DNA of 64,000 bases from Edolisoma coerulescens (lineage: Eukaryota; Chordata; Aves; Passeriformes; Campephagidae), in the NCBI GenBank assembly GCA_013397115.1, contig VWZW01004611.1:186001-250000 (forward strand), read 5' to 3'. The notes below the pieces were generated by a model. That model searched no databases and had not been told where the DNA came from. It saw nothing but the letters and a program-made list of their open reading frames with translations. Of this stretch, positions 38,501-47,855 are shown piece after piece. Positions within the stretch are counted from its first letter, which is position 1, and each line of letters begins with the position of its first letter. Made by a program: the position numbers and the translations under genes.

Positions 38501-41500
38501 TCTCAGAAAAAGTAAAATACCAGCATAATGTAAGTTTATTGTTCTTACGACATAAGACTAAAAATGTGCAGTAATTACTGTAATTTTAAGTGATTTTTCA
38601 AAGAGTGACTAAGTCTCATGGATACTGAAACACAAGAAATCTTATTCTTCTTTAAGACTACATTGATATATTATTTTCCTTATTGCCTTAAGTTTTTCAT
38701 GAAAAAGTCACATCAGAATATATGAAAATTTTCTCTTCTTTGTGTTTTATGTGCAGAGATGTAAAAGATACAGAAAGGCTTGATTACTTTGAACTTTATG
38801 CTTAAATCAAAAGAGTTTTAGATGAATAAGATATCTCTTTGTTATGTTTTGTCTAGCTGTCACAAGTAACAGAATTAGACTATGTTGATTCTAGTATGGA
38901 AAATGAAGACAACATGGCAAGAGTTTTTAGTGCTTGTCCGTTGTCCTCCTCTGGTTTTCCGTTCTCTAACTGTACGCAGCTTTCAGAAGAAAATTTCAAC
39001 ACAAAACTAATGGGCAACATTTGGGAACAGACCTGTGAAAAGAAGCTGCAAAACCAGGTTTGGTTAATATTTTACTTCCGTGGAATTATTTTTAACTAAT
39101 TTGCATTTATTTGGTGTGTAAAATTAGTGTAATGGTGAAGATAATTATGAATGATCAACATTTCTTGTAGGCTGGTGGCAATGAATATTCTGTATACACA
39201 AATAGATTTCTTTTATTGTTCTGAAATAAGCTCAACTTGAGCTTTTGTTCACTGAGCTCTCAGTATTGCTGATATCTGCAGAAAGAGAATTAGTAACGTA
39301 CTGCTGGCTCTCTTTTGTTTCTGGCTTGTAAAGTTGGTTGAAGAAAGCTAAAATATGAGTTATAAATACAGCTTTCTTAAACATACAGTTTGTGTGACTG
39401 GGTGTTGCATGATCTCAGGTGATCCCATGACCTAATTTTTTATCTTTTAATGTCTCAGTGAGTAACACAGTTCTTACAGTATTCTCAGTGCTCTGCTGTT
39501 TAACTCTTTACATTTAAGAAACAACTGAAGGTCATTTGTTCTGATGCATGTTACTATTTTTTCTTTTTGTTAACTTTGTGATCCTTAAAAGAGTCATCCT
39601 TAGAAAAGTGATAGCGAATATAATATGCTTTATTTTTGTCAAATATATTATTCATTGGAAGTAATAAAACAAATTCTGTGTGTTTCACAGAAATGTGGTA
39701 AGTTGAGGTAAGTGAGCAAGAAATGCTCCAGGAGTTTCAGAAGGGGAGATGCTGGGGTGTTCAGGGAATGAGTAGGCCAGAACCCCACAGGAAGCTGACC
39801 TGAAGAACAAAGAAGCCCTAGAAAGATGTTTTCTAAACACAAGGACAGTCCACCTCTGTGTGCAAGAGAATGATTAGATTCTGGAGGCCAGTTTGGCTGA
39901 ATCAGGGAACTCCTGACTGAGTTCAAATGCAAAGAGGAAGTGTGGAAGGAGGGATGGGCAACCCAGGAAGAAGACAGGAGCATCCCCCTAGCTTGGAGGG
40001 CTGGCATGAGGGTGGTCAGAGCTGAAAATCTCAAGGGGTGAGAAGAACTTACTGTTCTTAGTAAGGAGGATTTCTGTAGGTGTGTCATCAAAGAAAGGAA
40101 ACCAAGGAAAATGCTGTCCACTACTAAATAGAGTTGAGACCTAGTGACAAAGGACATGGAAAAGCCTGAGGTACTCAAAAACTACTTTGCTTCAAGTTTT
40201 TCAGACAAGTTCTGCTCTCTGGCTCATCTTAAAATGCAGTAAGGAATTGGGGGAGAGTCATACAAAACAGTAGGGAAGGAACAAGCTAGAGAATCCACTG
40301 TAACCTGGACATAGAGAAATATATGAGACTGGACAGAGTCCATCCAAGTATATTCAGGGTGTTGGATGACATCACTGCAAGGCAGATATTTATCATCTTT
40401 GTAAGGCTGTGGTGATCAGAAAAGCTTCCCAGCAAGAAGAAAAACGCAAATCTTATGTCCATCTGCAAAAATGTCAGCATGACCTGGGGAAGCATCATCT
40501 CACCTCTGTCCCTGGAAGGATTGAGGAGCTAAGCTCCCAGAGGCAATTCCAAGGCACATGAGGAACAAGAAGGTGTCTGCAAACAGCCATCAGATTTTCC
40601 AATGTCATACTCTTCCTGGTGGACCCAATTGCTTTCTGTGATGAAATTAGTAGCTCTGGGAATTATAGAGAAGAGCAGGCATTATTTACCTTGACTTTAG
40701 GAAGGCTTTTGATGAGGTTTCCCATGGGATCCTAGTAGCCAAAATGGGCAGCTGTGAACCAGATGAATGAACAATAGGATGAGAAAAATCTGTCTGTTAC
40801 TGTCATGCTCAAAGTAGTTGTCTGTTGGCTAAAGTTTGCTTGGCAACCGTTGGGCTGTAAGGAGGTTTGGGCTTCTACTGTAAAGATAAAAAGAAATAAA
40901 AATAGTGGGAAAATATGTATATTGTTTGCAAGCCCAAGTTGAAAGTTTTAAAGACTATAACAATTATGTATATTCACAGTTAGACAGCTTCTACTGTTTT
41001 CTCAGCCAGGAAACAGCTTTGATCAAGACCCTTGGAATACAAAACCTCCAAGCCAGTGTATTTTCAGGAAGTGTGATTCAGTGCCTCAGGAACTGTTTGA
41101 GCCATTTCATGGGTAGGCACTGCTTTTACATTAACAAGGAAAATAACAGTCAAGTTTAATTAAGAAAAATACTAAAATAAGCTGAAGCTTATTGCTACTT
41201 GTTTTTTTCAGACTTTTGGTGTTTTTCAAATAGAAATTGAAATCAAATGGAAATACTAAACATACAAAGCTATTTAAATTTGCTGAAAGGCAGTAAAATC
41301 TGAATTTTAGGTAGGCACTTGGAACAATGATCTATTTTTTTGCAATGTCACAAACATGACAGGGTTTCTGAATTCACCTTGAATGATAGCACAGATTTAC
41401 TAAGAGGCCATGAGGAAGAGGAAGCTGCCCCAGGTGTTATTAGTTCTGGGCACTGTTGCAAGTGCTTTTCTGATGATCTTGATGCAGTAGCAATTGAGCA

Positions 41501-44500
41501 TCTGCACCTACATTATTTATACTTGGGATTCCAGGAACAAAGCATTTTGTTTCCTTCTCTTTCAAAGGTAATCCTACTATAGCTTTCTTTTTCCCCAATA
41601 ATTGATTCAATAATACTTCTATGAGAACATACACTTTGTTTTTAAAAGAATGGATAGAAATCAAGAATATATTTATTTTTTGTATGTGCTGATTAAAAAT
41701 CTTTCAAATCACAGATGGTTTAGGGCCAGACTCATTTGTACTAAACATTTTATTTCATTTTCTTTCCAGAGGCTCTCCCTTGAATTTAGAGGTCTTACAT
41801 AGCTAATCTTACTTTACTCCTTCTATTCCATAAGTCTGCCATCTGGTTCAAAATTCCTGTCCATCTCTAGCTTAGGCTGGATAGAGACATAAAAAGGCCA
41901 TATAGTATTTTGCTGTTCCTGAAGTGCCTACAGCCTGTTCAAGCGCCTGCTTGAGTCAAGTGACCTATAAACTCACCAAATACTGAAACACATCAGCCAC
42001 CTTAACTTTCACTCTTCTTGTAGCTTCTCCTGGCTTTCTCCAGCAAAACCTAAAATGAGCATAGCATTCACCTTGCTGTATATCTGGGTGAATTCCCAAT
42101 TACTACCTTTACGTTGAAGCCCAACATAAGCTTATCTTGCCTACATCTTTCATTTCTCCACCAGCCATCAGGCCTGCACTCATCTGCTTATGGCACGTCC
42201 TCTCGTCTTCTACCCATCCATGGCTCACTAACAACATCTCCTTGCCAACTGCTCTTACAATCCATTCCTTTGTACTGTGCTTGTTTTGTTTTCATCCACT
42301 ATAGCTATAAATTCTTATACCTCAAGAGATCACAGTTCTTTTGTGGAGTTTCTTTCACTGTATGTAAAAAGTAGAGTGTAAATTTATAAAATTGTTTAAT
42401 GTAACATACTGATGATGTAATCAATGTGCATAATTCTGAGAGCTGTGGCACCTCAAGGTCATTAAATATTAATCTAAAATTTTACATGTCATATTCCCTC
42501 ATCTATTAATTTTTACTTTGCATTACAAAATATTCAGCTGGAGTTGAGAAAGACACTGAATTGCTTCACAAAATGGTTTTACCTTCCTCATGTAAATCTA
42601 TCCAAGTATCTTCAGGAACAAACTCTGTTGTGTTTAGCCTTCTAAAACTGTTCTGGAGAGGTTTCTGTAAGTAGATGAAACTAGTTTCTCATTTAAGTTC
42701 CATAGAACCTTTATCTGGTTCCAAGTATTTGCTGATCAAAACACCACAGACGTTTTCTCCAGTAAGAGTTTTCTGTACTACATTTCAGTTTTCAAGTTCT
42801 ATTGATAGCCTTGCTCAGAGTGTTTTAAAGAAAGGGCTTTTTTTGAATGACCTTCTTTACCAGATCTCTGTCCTTCAGAAGAATCTCAACTTTTTGCTCA
42901 GAGTTTCTGAAAGGTCAATCAGCAGATCTAGGCTGGAAAAAAAACCAGTGAAAATGTTAGATTAAGATCCAAGTAAGTGAAAGCATGATAGCTTTCATAC
43001 CCATGATGCTCACATGATAAAATCTTCAAAACCACTACTCTCAGAAGTGGGGTAGGGAAGTAGGGGCATAACAAAATATCTGACTGGCCTCCTGACACTG
43101 GAACATAAAAATTCTGTGCTGAATCAGGATTACTGATTTCAAGTACAAATGCAAGTCATTTGTTATGGGCTTTCAGTATTGAAGAGAAATATAGTCTTGA
43201 CCAAACTACTTTTATGAATGGAAGAAAGTGTATTCCTCTTTATTTTCACCCCTTTTCTTTTTCTTTTTCTTTTTCTTTTTCTTTTTCTTCTCGAAGTGGC
43301 TGCCTTTGGTCAGCTGGTGGAGCAGCAGTGACATACTGTGGCTGATTTTGTAAATCACAGTTCCCTATCCAGGAGGATGTGTTCCATGGCTTTGTATATT
43401 TGGAGACATTAAGAAAGAGAATCCCTTTTAAATCAATCTTACTATAAAGTAGATATAAAACATAATAAAATACATACTTTTTCAGTTGAAATAGTGTACA
43501 TTTAGGACAAAATCAAATGTACTGAGCAGTGAAGTTTCTGAGATTTTTATCATCAAGTTATCATAAAGTGTTGTGTTAACAGTCAGTATTTTGCTTATTT
43601 GTGTACTAAGCAATATGTTTTTTTCTTTTCTACCCCTGTTACACCTCACTGCCTACCCCAGGCTAGACCATATGAATTCTGCCCGGAAAAATCCAGTGAT
43701 AATGGCCAGTAATGGATCAGAAAACTGTGAAGGAATAAAAGAACCAAAATTTGATGTTGTGAAAGAAACTGCAGAACTGAAAAGTCCCCAGGATGGAAGT
43801 GGTTGTTCTTTTCTGGCACTATTTGAAGATGAGAGTCAACCAACCCATAATAATCCTTCCACAAAGCATTTTAATCTTTTTTCTAAGCAAAGCAATACTG
43901 ACATTTTTTTCACGGTTCCTGATGTTAGAAATCAAATGACCAACAGAAATTATGACACTAGAAAGGTTTATCCTGCAATCAATGCAAAAGAAAATTCTGT
44001 AGACAGACACCTTGAAGGCATTTTCACAGCTCCAGAACAGGTGTTCCTTAAAAGTAACCATGCCTCAAGTGCAAGCTACAAGGAAACCAGTGGACTTCAT
44101 AAAACCCACCTGCAGAACTGTCATGAGGGACGGTGCTACTTCATACCCTGTGAAAAGAAAGGAAAAAAAGCAAACCTTGAACAAATTGGTGCGTGTCAAT
44201 ATTTTAAGGACATATATTCTGAGTTTTATTCTCCTTTTAAACACGTATGTTTGTCTAACCAGAGATGTATCTGCCCCAACTGAAAACATCATGAATCTTC
44301 AAAATGCAGTCACTTAATTTTAAATCCAATTATTTAAATTATTTTAAAAACTTGACAGAAACCTTTATATTCAAATTGCATTTATTGTATTGCATTTTAA
44401 AATCAAGGTTTACTTTTTTTATTTTAGACACATTTGCTTATCACCATGATCAGCATAATAGCTTAAAGGAGAATGTGCAGAATTATTCAAGAAAAAAAAG

Positions 44501-47500
44501 GTGAGTGTCATGGAATTACCAATCTATTAACCAGTGATAACTGCAGTGACCTTGCTGAATTGGAGAAATCCTGCTAAGGGGACAAGAAGGCAAAATTCTA
44601 AACAGTATTAGCAAGGACTGAAGTTTTCTCAGTGAAAATAGTAGTGTGTAATGTGAATAAACTTATGCACAGGTAAGCCCATTATGCCTCTGTGTATCTG
44701 CCCATAATAAGTACACAGAAATACTGCTTCATGGGACACTTTGGTGTTCCTGAGGTTAAGCTGTTGATCTGGCTTGTCCTCTAAAAGACTCCCTCTTATT
44801 CCACTGGCTATGGAGCAAGTAAGTGTCTTCCCTGGGCTATGTGAGTGCCCAGTGTTTTACTAAAGAATGTTTTTTCAAAGACTGATACATAGCACCTTCC
44901 ATTTTACAAAACAGCACTATCATCTGTGATTGCTTCCATTCCATTTTGCATTTCAACAGAAATGAAGTTTATGAAAAACATATTCTTGGTGTTAAATCTC
45001 AGGTTCAGAGATAAGTCCAGTGATCTTAGTAGTGGGAAGCATTTAGTGGTTACTGCAGACAAAATAAAAATTGAAAAGTCACCAGTAAGGACTTTAACTC
45101 AGAAAGAAAATAAAAATACAGGGGGAAAATCACTCACCAGAGACCTTTGTGTTTGCATTCTTCAGTGATGACACGTCTGTGAAAGAAACAGCCTGGAGTC
45201 AGAACCATCTCTTTGCATTTGAAGAGGTAACTTTTTAAAAAGATGTATTTTTTGTCAAAACCACTGTCTGCACGATTCATTTGAGGTGGAGAAGGGTTGT
45301 CCACAACAGTTAGAAACTGAATATAGCTTCACTGAAGTAACTACCATGGAAGCTTCTTTTCCATCATGGTTTATATAAGGAATTCAGAAAGAACTGCTTG
45401 TACTGACATGGTTCAGATAGACAGCCCTTTTAGGTCCACAGTTCACATGGTTTGATTCAGACCTTAGCTGATGCCTGAAAGACATTGTGTAAGTTACCCA
45501 TCAACACTTAGGATCAGGTTCTGCAGGCAATGCCCAGACATTATATGCCGGATGCGTCAGTATTGTCAAGGAGCTTTGTGCCAGTATACATATAAAAAGT
45601 GTTTCAGATGTCTTGCCTGTAGAAGCCACGTGTGGTACTGCTCAGGGGTAAAAATACCTCTTAAAATAATTTGTGGTACAGTGCAGTGACTCTTTTATGT
45701 AAAACAGAAAGTGAATGTTCCTCTCTTAACCTGAGGTGCTGATCCAGCTGAACCCTCACTATTAATACCTTATTATTTTTAACAGTTCACAACAGCGCAA
45801 GAGAACGGGTGTAAGTTTGGAGTGACTTCATATCTTCATGAGATGGAGATGGGTTAGTAGCATTTATACATTATCACTTAAAAATTTTTTCTCTGTATGT
45901 GAAACTGAAACATTTACTTTTAACGCCAGGGAGAATGATCTTTTTAGGATGTTACCTTTGATGAGGGCTTGTATTTCTGATTCACACAGCACTGTAAAAA
46001 GACAACTAGCATTATCAGATAACTAAGAATTACCTGTGTTTGCTTTTCCTTGAAGAGATATTCTCTTCCACTAGACTATATGTTATAACTCCACGTGTGG
46101 ACAGAGGGAGGGGAGTAAGCTAGGCAATCCTACATCCTTCCTGCTCCCTCAGTAGCTGTAGGGTCAACTGTTCTAGCTGCATTTCAGAGCAGAAGATCTC
46201 TCAGGGGCCTCCGAGAGACAAACCTGTAACTTGTGTGGCAGCCAGTGTGCACGTGGAGTCTGCTGTGTTCTCTCACAGCCTGTGCTCTGGAAAGTCCCTC
46301 CTTTTGGGTAGCACAGTTCTGCTGCTGATTACCAGCACAGCTGAGGCTTTGGGGGACCCATCTCAAAACCTCTGTTAAGATGTGCTGACCTGAGAAGAGA
46401 AGAACTGGGTATTGCTAAGAACTAGGTTGACCTTGGTAACATTTTGTTTTTTAAACACTATCTTAAAACTGCATCAGAAATAGTAATGTTTAATTCTACG
46501 TGCTGTACTTGAGAGCTGGATCTCTGGGGAGTTTTTGGTGAGTAACCTTTCTTTCTTTTTCCTCTAATTTCTCAAGATGTGGAGTCACCACTCAGCAGCC
46601 AGTCTCACTCTCCAAGGCAGACTGAGAGCTATTTGAGCTCTAGTCCTGATACAGTGAGTAAATCCTTGTGGGTTGGCAGGGCTTCATTTGAATCATATCT
46701 CTATGCCTGAGTGCGCCTAAGGGAGGATGTAGCTGGAATCTTGTTTTGTTTTGTATGACATAATTTCATGTGTGATGAGGACAAGAAATTATTAGCTGTA
46801 AATTTTCCTAAGTAGTTTGACAGACATGTGGTCTGTTCTCTTGAGAATGACTGGCCTTGTGGAATTACAGTAGCATGACTGTGGGAAGATGCTAAGGAAA
46901 CTTCTGTGCTCTTCCTGTATGTATAGCTGCCTTACATTACATGCCTGTAGAGCAGAAGGGTTTGACACACTCTGTTTTCAGTCGTTCTTGAACACAAAAA
47001 TACCATGGTGTAAGAGTATAAATTGCATGTGAGAGTGCAGGTCTGCCTCAGCCACCTTCTCTTCACCAAAATCCAGAAGTACATCCTTGGAGAAGGAATG
47101 AAAAAAACCCACAACCAAAAGCAGACACCTCTGGCCTTTCTGTTTATTTCACTTAGTTACTAGTAAGTGATTACTTTAGTCCTTAGTTACTGAACTATTT
47201 GAACAGTTACAATTGCACAATTCTGTTCAAACAGTCTGAAGAAGAAGATAGAGCCAAAAAGAAGGAATATCTGAATGAACAGTCCTTGAAGACACATGAT
47301 GCCCACCTATTCTCACCCTCAGCTCGCAGAGAGGCCCCCAAGAGCTCTCACACCCAAACTGTGGCTATGCAGCCCAGCAGTACTTTGGCTAGAGAAGAAG
47401 CAAACAGTCTTCAGGAGAAAGACTCTAATTTTTGTGCCACAGAGGAGGAAAATAAAACCCACACAGCCCTGTCTCAGGGCTCATCACACCGCGCCCTAAA

Positions 47501-47855
47501 GAGGGAGCATGTCACTCGCAGCACCAGGTGCGATGTTTGGTCGCAGACCGAGCGCTCTGTGACAGAAGTAGAGAAGGTGGATGTGGCCACCCAGTGCGGC
47601 ACCCTGAGGCTGTGCAGCTGCGGGGGGTCCCTCCCCGCTGCCCGCGGCCCAGGCGGGGTCCCTCCTCCCGGCACCACCGGCACCGCAGGAGAGCACGCAC
47701 GGCCAGCGCAGGAGGTGCCGCCGCCCGCGGGCACCGGCAGCGCGGCCGGGACAGACGCCTTCTCTTCTGAGGCCGAGTACCTGAGTTTGGCTGGCAGGAG
47801 GACTCTAGAGGTGCTGAACTACATTGATAAAATGAAGGAGAGAGATAAGCAGTGA
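32517..47855 (+). CDS. REDIC1: REDIC1 (C12orf40), meiotic crossover factor, complete
   Basis: The mammalian orthologue is a meiosis-specific DNA-binding protein that stabilises class I crossover intermediates; loss causes meiotic arrest and male infertility. Thirteen coding exons join in phase: 32517-32539, 34323-34362, 36427-36562, 37842-37974, 38463-38529, 38857-39057, 41006-41112, 43662-44188, 44428-44500, 45166-45226, 45786-45810, 46577-46653 and 47235-47855. The product is 696 residues (human about 650). The N terminus MNWVGGSR..KQERRKQKEYFE is nearly identical to mammals. A basic segment spans residues 14-37, the middle is diverged with islands such as GIFTAPEQVF, and the C terminus has CDVWSQTE (589-596) and VDVATQC (605-611). 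There are no transmembrane segments or enzyme motifs. Orientation and position between ABCD2 and SLC2A13 match human. Internal exon choices rest on phase, splice sites and remembered similarity. Confidence 0.9.
32540..34322 (+). other. REDIC1 intron 1
   Basis: 1,783 bp. The first 420 bp is a degenerate GC-rich minisatellite (32583-32965). The rest is AT-rich with one ambiguous base at 33,088; no other element was seen. Confidence 0.85.
32583..32965. repeat. Degenerate minisatellite, unit about 48 bp
   Basis: At least six imperfect units share the pattern 'tgtcccctcacaaac...gcactgccatggtgtgtgtgacagcc', starting near 32584, 32636, 32684, 32732, 32780 and 32826, with a partial unit near 32943. 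Units differ by substitutions and small indels. Open frames of 147 and 80 codons on the two strands come from the repeat and are not genes. Confidence 0.85.
34323..34362 (+). CDS. REDIC1: REDIC1 exon 2
   Basis: A 40-bp exon. The acceptor is TTTTTCAG and the donor GTAAAC. It completes Arg8 and encodes SRIILKQERRKQK, matching the conserved basic N terminus. It is too short to show as a free open frame and was found by searching for the motif. Confidence 0.92.
34363..36426 (+). other. REDIC1 intron 2
   Basis: 2,064 bp, AT-rich. It contains a 17-base T run at 35915-35931. No mobile element was recognised; the minus-strand open frames near 34498-35018 look like chance. Confidence 0.8.
36427..36562 (+). 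CDS. REDIC1: REDIC1 exon 3
   Basis: 136 bp, encoding EYFERKKLKSKMKLLEV followed by SLDLLNLYVVNQIS. The donor is GTGAGT. This is the most conserved block after the N terminus, a likely basic/amphipathic helical region. Confidence 0.92.
36770..37190 (+). mobile_element. Avian endogenous retrovirus LTR relic
   Basis: The text matches a common LTR family of bird genomes as I remember it. There is a 'ggtgccaggtcaggactggg' block, 'catggccaagaccctgagag', 'ggtggggtagcggcaagcga', then 'gagcacctgcctgtgaatca', an AT-rich 'ttattaatataatttctta' block, and a purine-rich 'gagagagagcgagtggca' end. It is non-coding, diverged and without a visible partner LTR, so a solo or fragmentary old copy. Ends and target duplication were not determined. 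Confidence 0.7.
37440..37538 (+). repeat. CR1 LINE 3' terminal fragment
   Basis: Shows 'gacatggtttagtggtggac', 'ggcagtgctgggttaatggt', 'gatctaaaaggtcttcttc' and 'cctaaacgattctgtgactc', the 3' end of a CR1 subfamily common in birds. Plus-sense. Confidence 0.85.
37842..37974 (+). CDS. REDIC1: REDIC1 exon 4
   Basis: 133 bp, acceptor TTGCAG, donor GTACTT. It encodes MRKPVHIDITEDEKKPIRRH and then NLELPTSP, corresponding to the RKPTHVNM..RKHNLEL stretch of the mammalian protein. Confidence 0.9.
37975..38462 (+). other. REDIC1 intron 4
   Basis: 488 bp, AT-rich; no element seen. Confidence 0.85.
38463..38529 (+). CDS. REDIC1: REDIC1 exon 5
   Basis: 67 bp, acceptor ACAAG, donor GTAAGT. It encodes RLQKQVLDSRRQHLSEKVKY, a charged and probably helical segment. 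It is supported by phase and good splice sites, with weaker recalled homology. Confidence 0.78.
38530..38856 (+). other. REDIC1 intron 5
   Basis: 327 bp, AT-rich; no element seen. Confidence 0.8.
38857..39057 (+). CDS. REDIC1: REDIC1 exon 6
   Basis: 201 bp, 67 codons in phase 0 at both ends, acceptor GTCTAG, donor GTTTGG. It is Ser/Asn/Glu rich and ends CEKKLQNQ, comparable to the YEKKQNDQ of the human protein. The donor deviates from consensus at +3 to +6, but the frame and homology agree. Confidence 0.82.
39058..41005 (+). other. REDIC1 intron 6
   Basis: 1,948 bp. About 1.1 kb of it (39690-40770) is a decayed CR1 body; the remainder is AT-rich with nothing recognised. Confidence 0.8.
39690..40770 (+). 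mobile_element. Decayed CR1 LINE body with reverse-transcriptase remnant
   Basis: Plus-sense text follows the CR1 second open reading frame: 'agggaactcctgactgagtt', 'gcaaagaggaagtgtgga', the 'aaggaaaccaaggaaaatgc' block, 'gacagagtccatccaagtat', and finally codons giving IIYLDFRKAFDEVSHGILVA at about 40690-40750. The last is the conserved reverse-transcriptase YLDF.KAFD.VSH block. Stops and indels are frequent, so it is inactive. A 176-codon minus-strand open frame (39648-40178) is antisense to it and not a gene. Confidence 0.83.
41006..41112 (+). CDS. REDIC1: REDIC1 exon 7
   Basis: 107 bp, acceptor TTTTCTCAG, donor GTAGGC. It encodes PGNSFDQDPWNTKPPSQ and ends QELFEPFH plus GG. The LFE followed in the next exon by KNPVIM lines up with the LFERL..KSPAVIM stretch of the human protein, which fixes the join to exon 8. 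Confidence 0.8.
41113..43661 (+). other. REDIC1 intron 7
   Basis: 2,549 bp. It contains a hexanucleotide pyrimidine repeat (43252-43289) and two open frames of uncertain meaning at 41362-41577 and 42690-42965, discussed as findings. No mobile element was recognised. Confidence 0.75.
43252..43289. repeat. (CTTTTT)n microsatellite
   Basis: About six copies of CTTTTT, ending in CTTCTCG. It lies some 370 bp upstream of REDIC1 exon 8. Confidence 0.95.
43662..44188 (+). CDS. REDIC1: REDIC1 exon 8
   Basis: 527 bp, the second largest coding exon. The acceptor is CTACCCCAG after a pyrimidine tract and the donor GTGCGT. It encodes the low-complexity, Ser/Asn/Lys-rich middle, including KNPVIMASNGSENC, LFEDESQPTHNNPS and GIFTAPEQVF; the last matches human NIFTVPELTF. 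If the donor is skipped, the frame runs only 31 codons further before a stop at 44281-44283. Confidence 0.88.
44428..44500 (+). CDS. REDIC1: REDIC1 exon 9
   Basis: 73 bp, acceptor ATTTTAG, donor GTGAGT. It encodes DTFAYHHDQHNSLKENVQNY and SRKK, with phases fitting both neighbours. Confidence 0.83.
44501..45165 (+). other. REDIC1 intron 9
   Basis: 665 bp; no element seen. The 80-codon open frame at 44926-45168 runs across the exon 10 acceptor in another frame and is treated as chance. Confidence 0.8.
45166..45226 (+). CDS. REDIC1: REDIC1 exon 10
   Basis: 61 bp, acceptor CTTCAG, donor GTAACT. It encodes SDDTSVKETAWSQNHLFAFE, comparable to the human HSKQSWDFGLDEI stretch (shared Ser-Trp/Trp-Ser, Phe and acidic end). 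Confidence 0.82.
45227..45785 (+). other. REDIC1 intron 10
   Basis: 559 bp. It contains a Cys-rich open frame (45471-45689) with no domain spacing that I recognise; no mobile element. Confidence 0.75.
45786..45810 (+). CDS. REDIC1: REDIC1 exon 11 (25-bp microexon)
   Basis: 25 bp, FTTAQENG plus one base, between acceptor AACAG and donor GTAAGT. It links exons 10 and 12 in phase. Skipping it would shift the frame of the conserved C terminus. An alternative donor two bases earlier would break the phase with exon 12. Confidence 0.75.
45811..46576 (+). other. REDIC1 intron 11
   Basis: 766 bp; nothing recognised. Confidence 0.8.
46577..46653 (+). CDS. REDIC1: REDIC1 exon 12
   Basis: 77 bp, acceptor CTCAAG, donor GTGAGT. 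It encodes ESPLSSQSHSPRQTESYLSS and SPDT, matching the Ser-rich SYSPRPTDSCFSSSS stretch of the human protein. Confidence 0.87.
46654..47234 (+). other. REDIC1 intron 12
   Basis: 581 bp; nothing recognised. Confidence 0.8.
47235..47855 (+). CDS. REDIC1: REDIC1 exon 13 (C terminus)
   Basis: 621 bp including the TGA at 47853-47855, 206 residues. It starts SEEEDRAKKKEYLNEQ and contains CDVWSQTE and VDVATQC, which match CDAGIQTE and LDVAIQC of the human protein. A Gly/Pro/Ala-rich insert follows at about residues 616-664, encoded by strongly GC- and CpG-rich DNA. It ends in a helical EYLSLAGRRTLEVLNYIDKM tail. Confidence 0.92.
   Translation, partial: SEEEDRAKKKEYLNEQSLKTHDAHLFSPSARREAPKSSHTQTVAMQPSSTLAREEANSLQEKDSNFCATEEENKTHTALSQGSSHRALKREHVTRSTRCDVWSQTERSVTEVEKVDVATQCGTLRLCSCGGSLPAARGPGGVPPPGTTGTAGEHARPAQEVPPPAGTGSAAGTDAFSSEAEYLSLAGRRTLEVLNYIDKMKERDKQ

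Noticed and set aside
39648..40178. 176-codon minus-strand open frame
   Set aside because: It is antisense to a CR1 body fragment, so it is a by-product of the repeat.
45471..45689. Cys-rich plus-strand frame in REDIC1 intron 10, resembling a zinc-finger or RING at a glance
   Set aside because: Cys spacing fits no pattern I know, it is short, and exons 10 and 11 join in phase without it.
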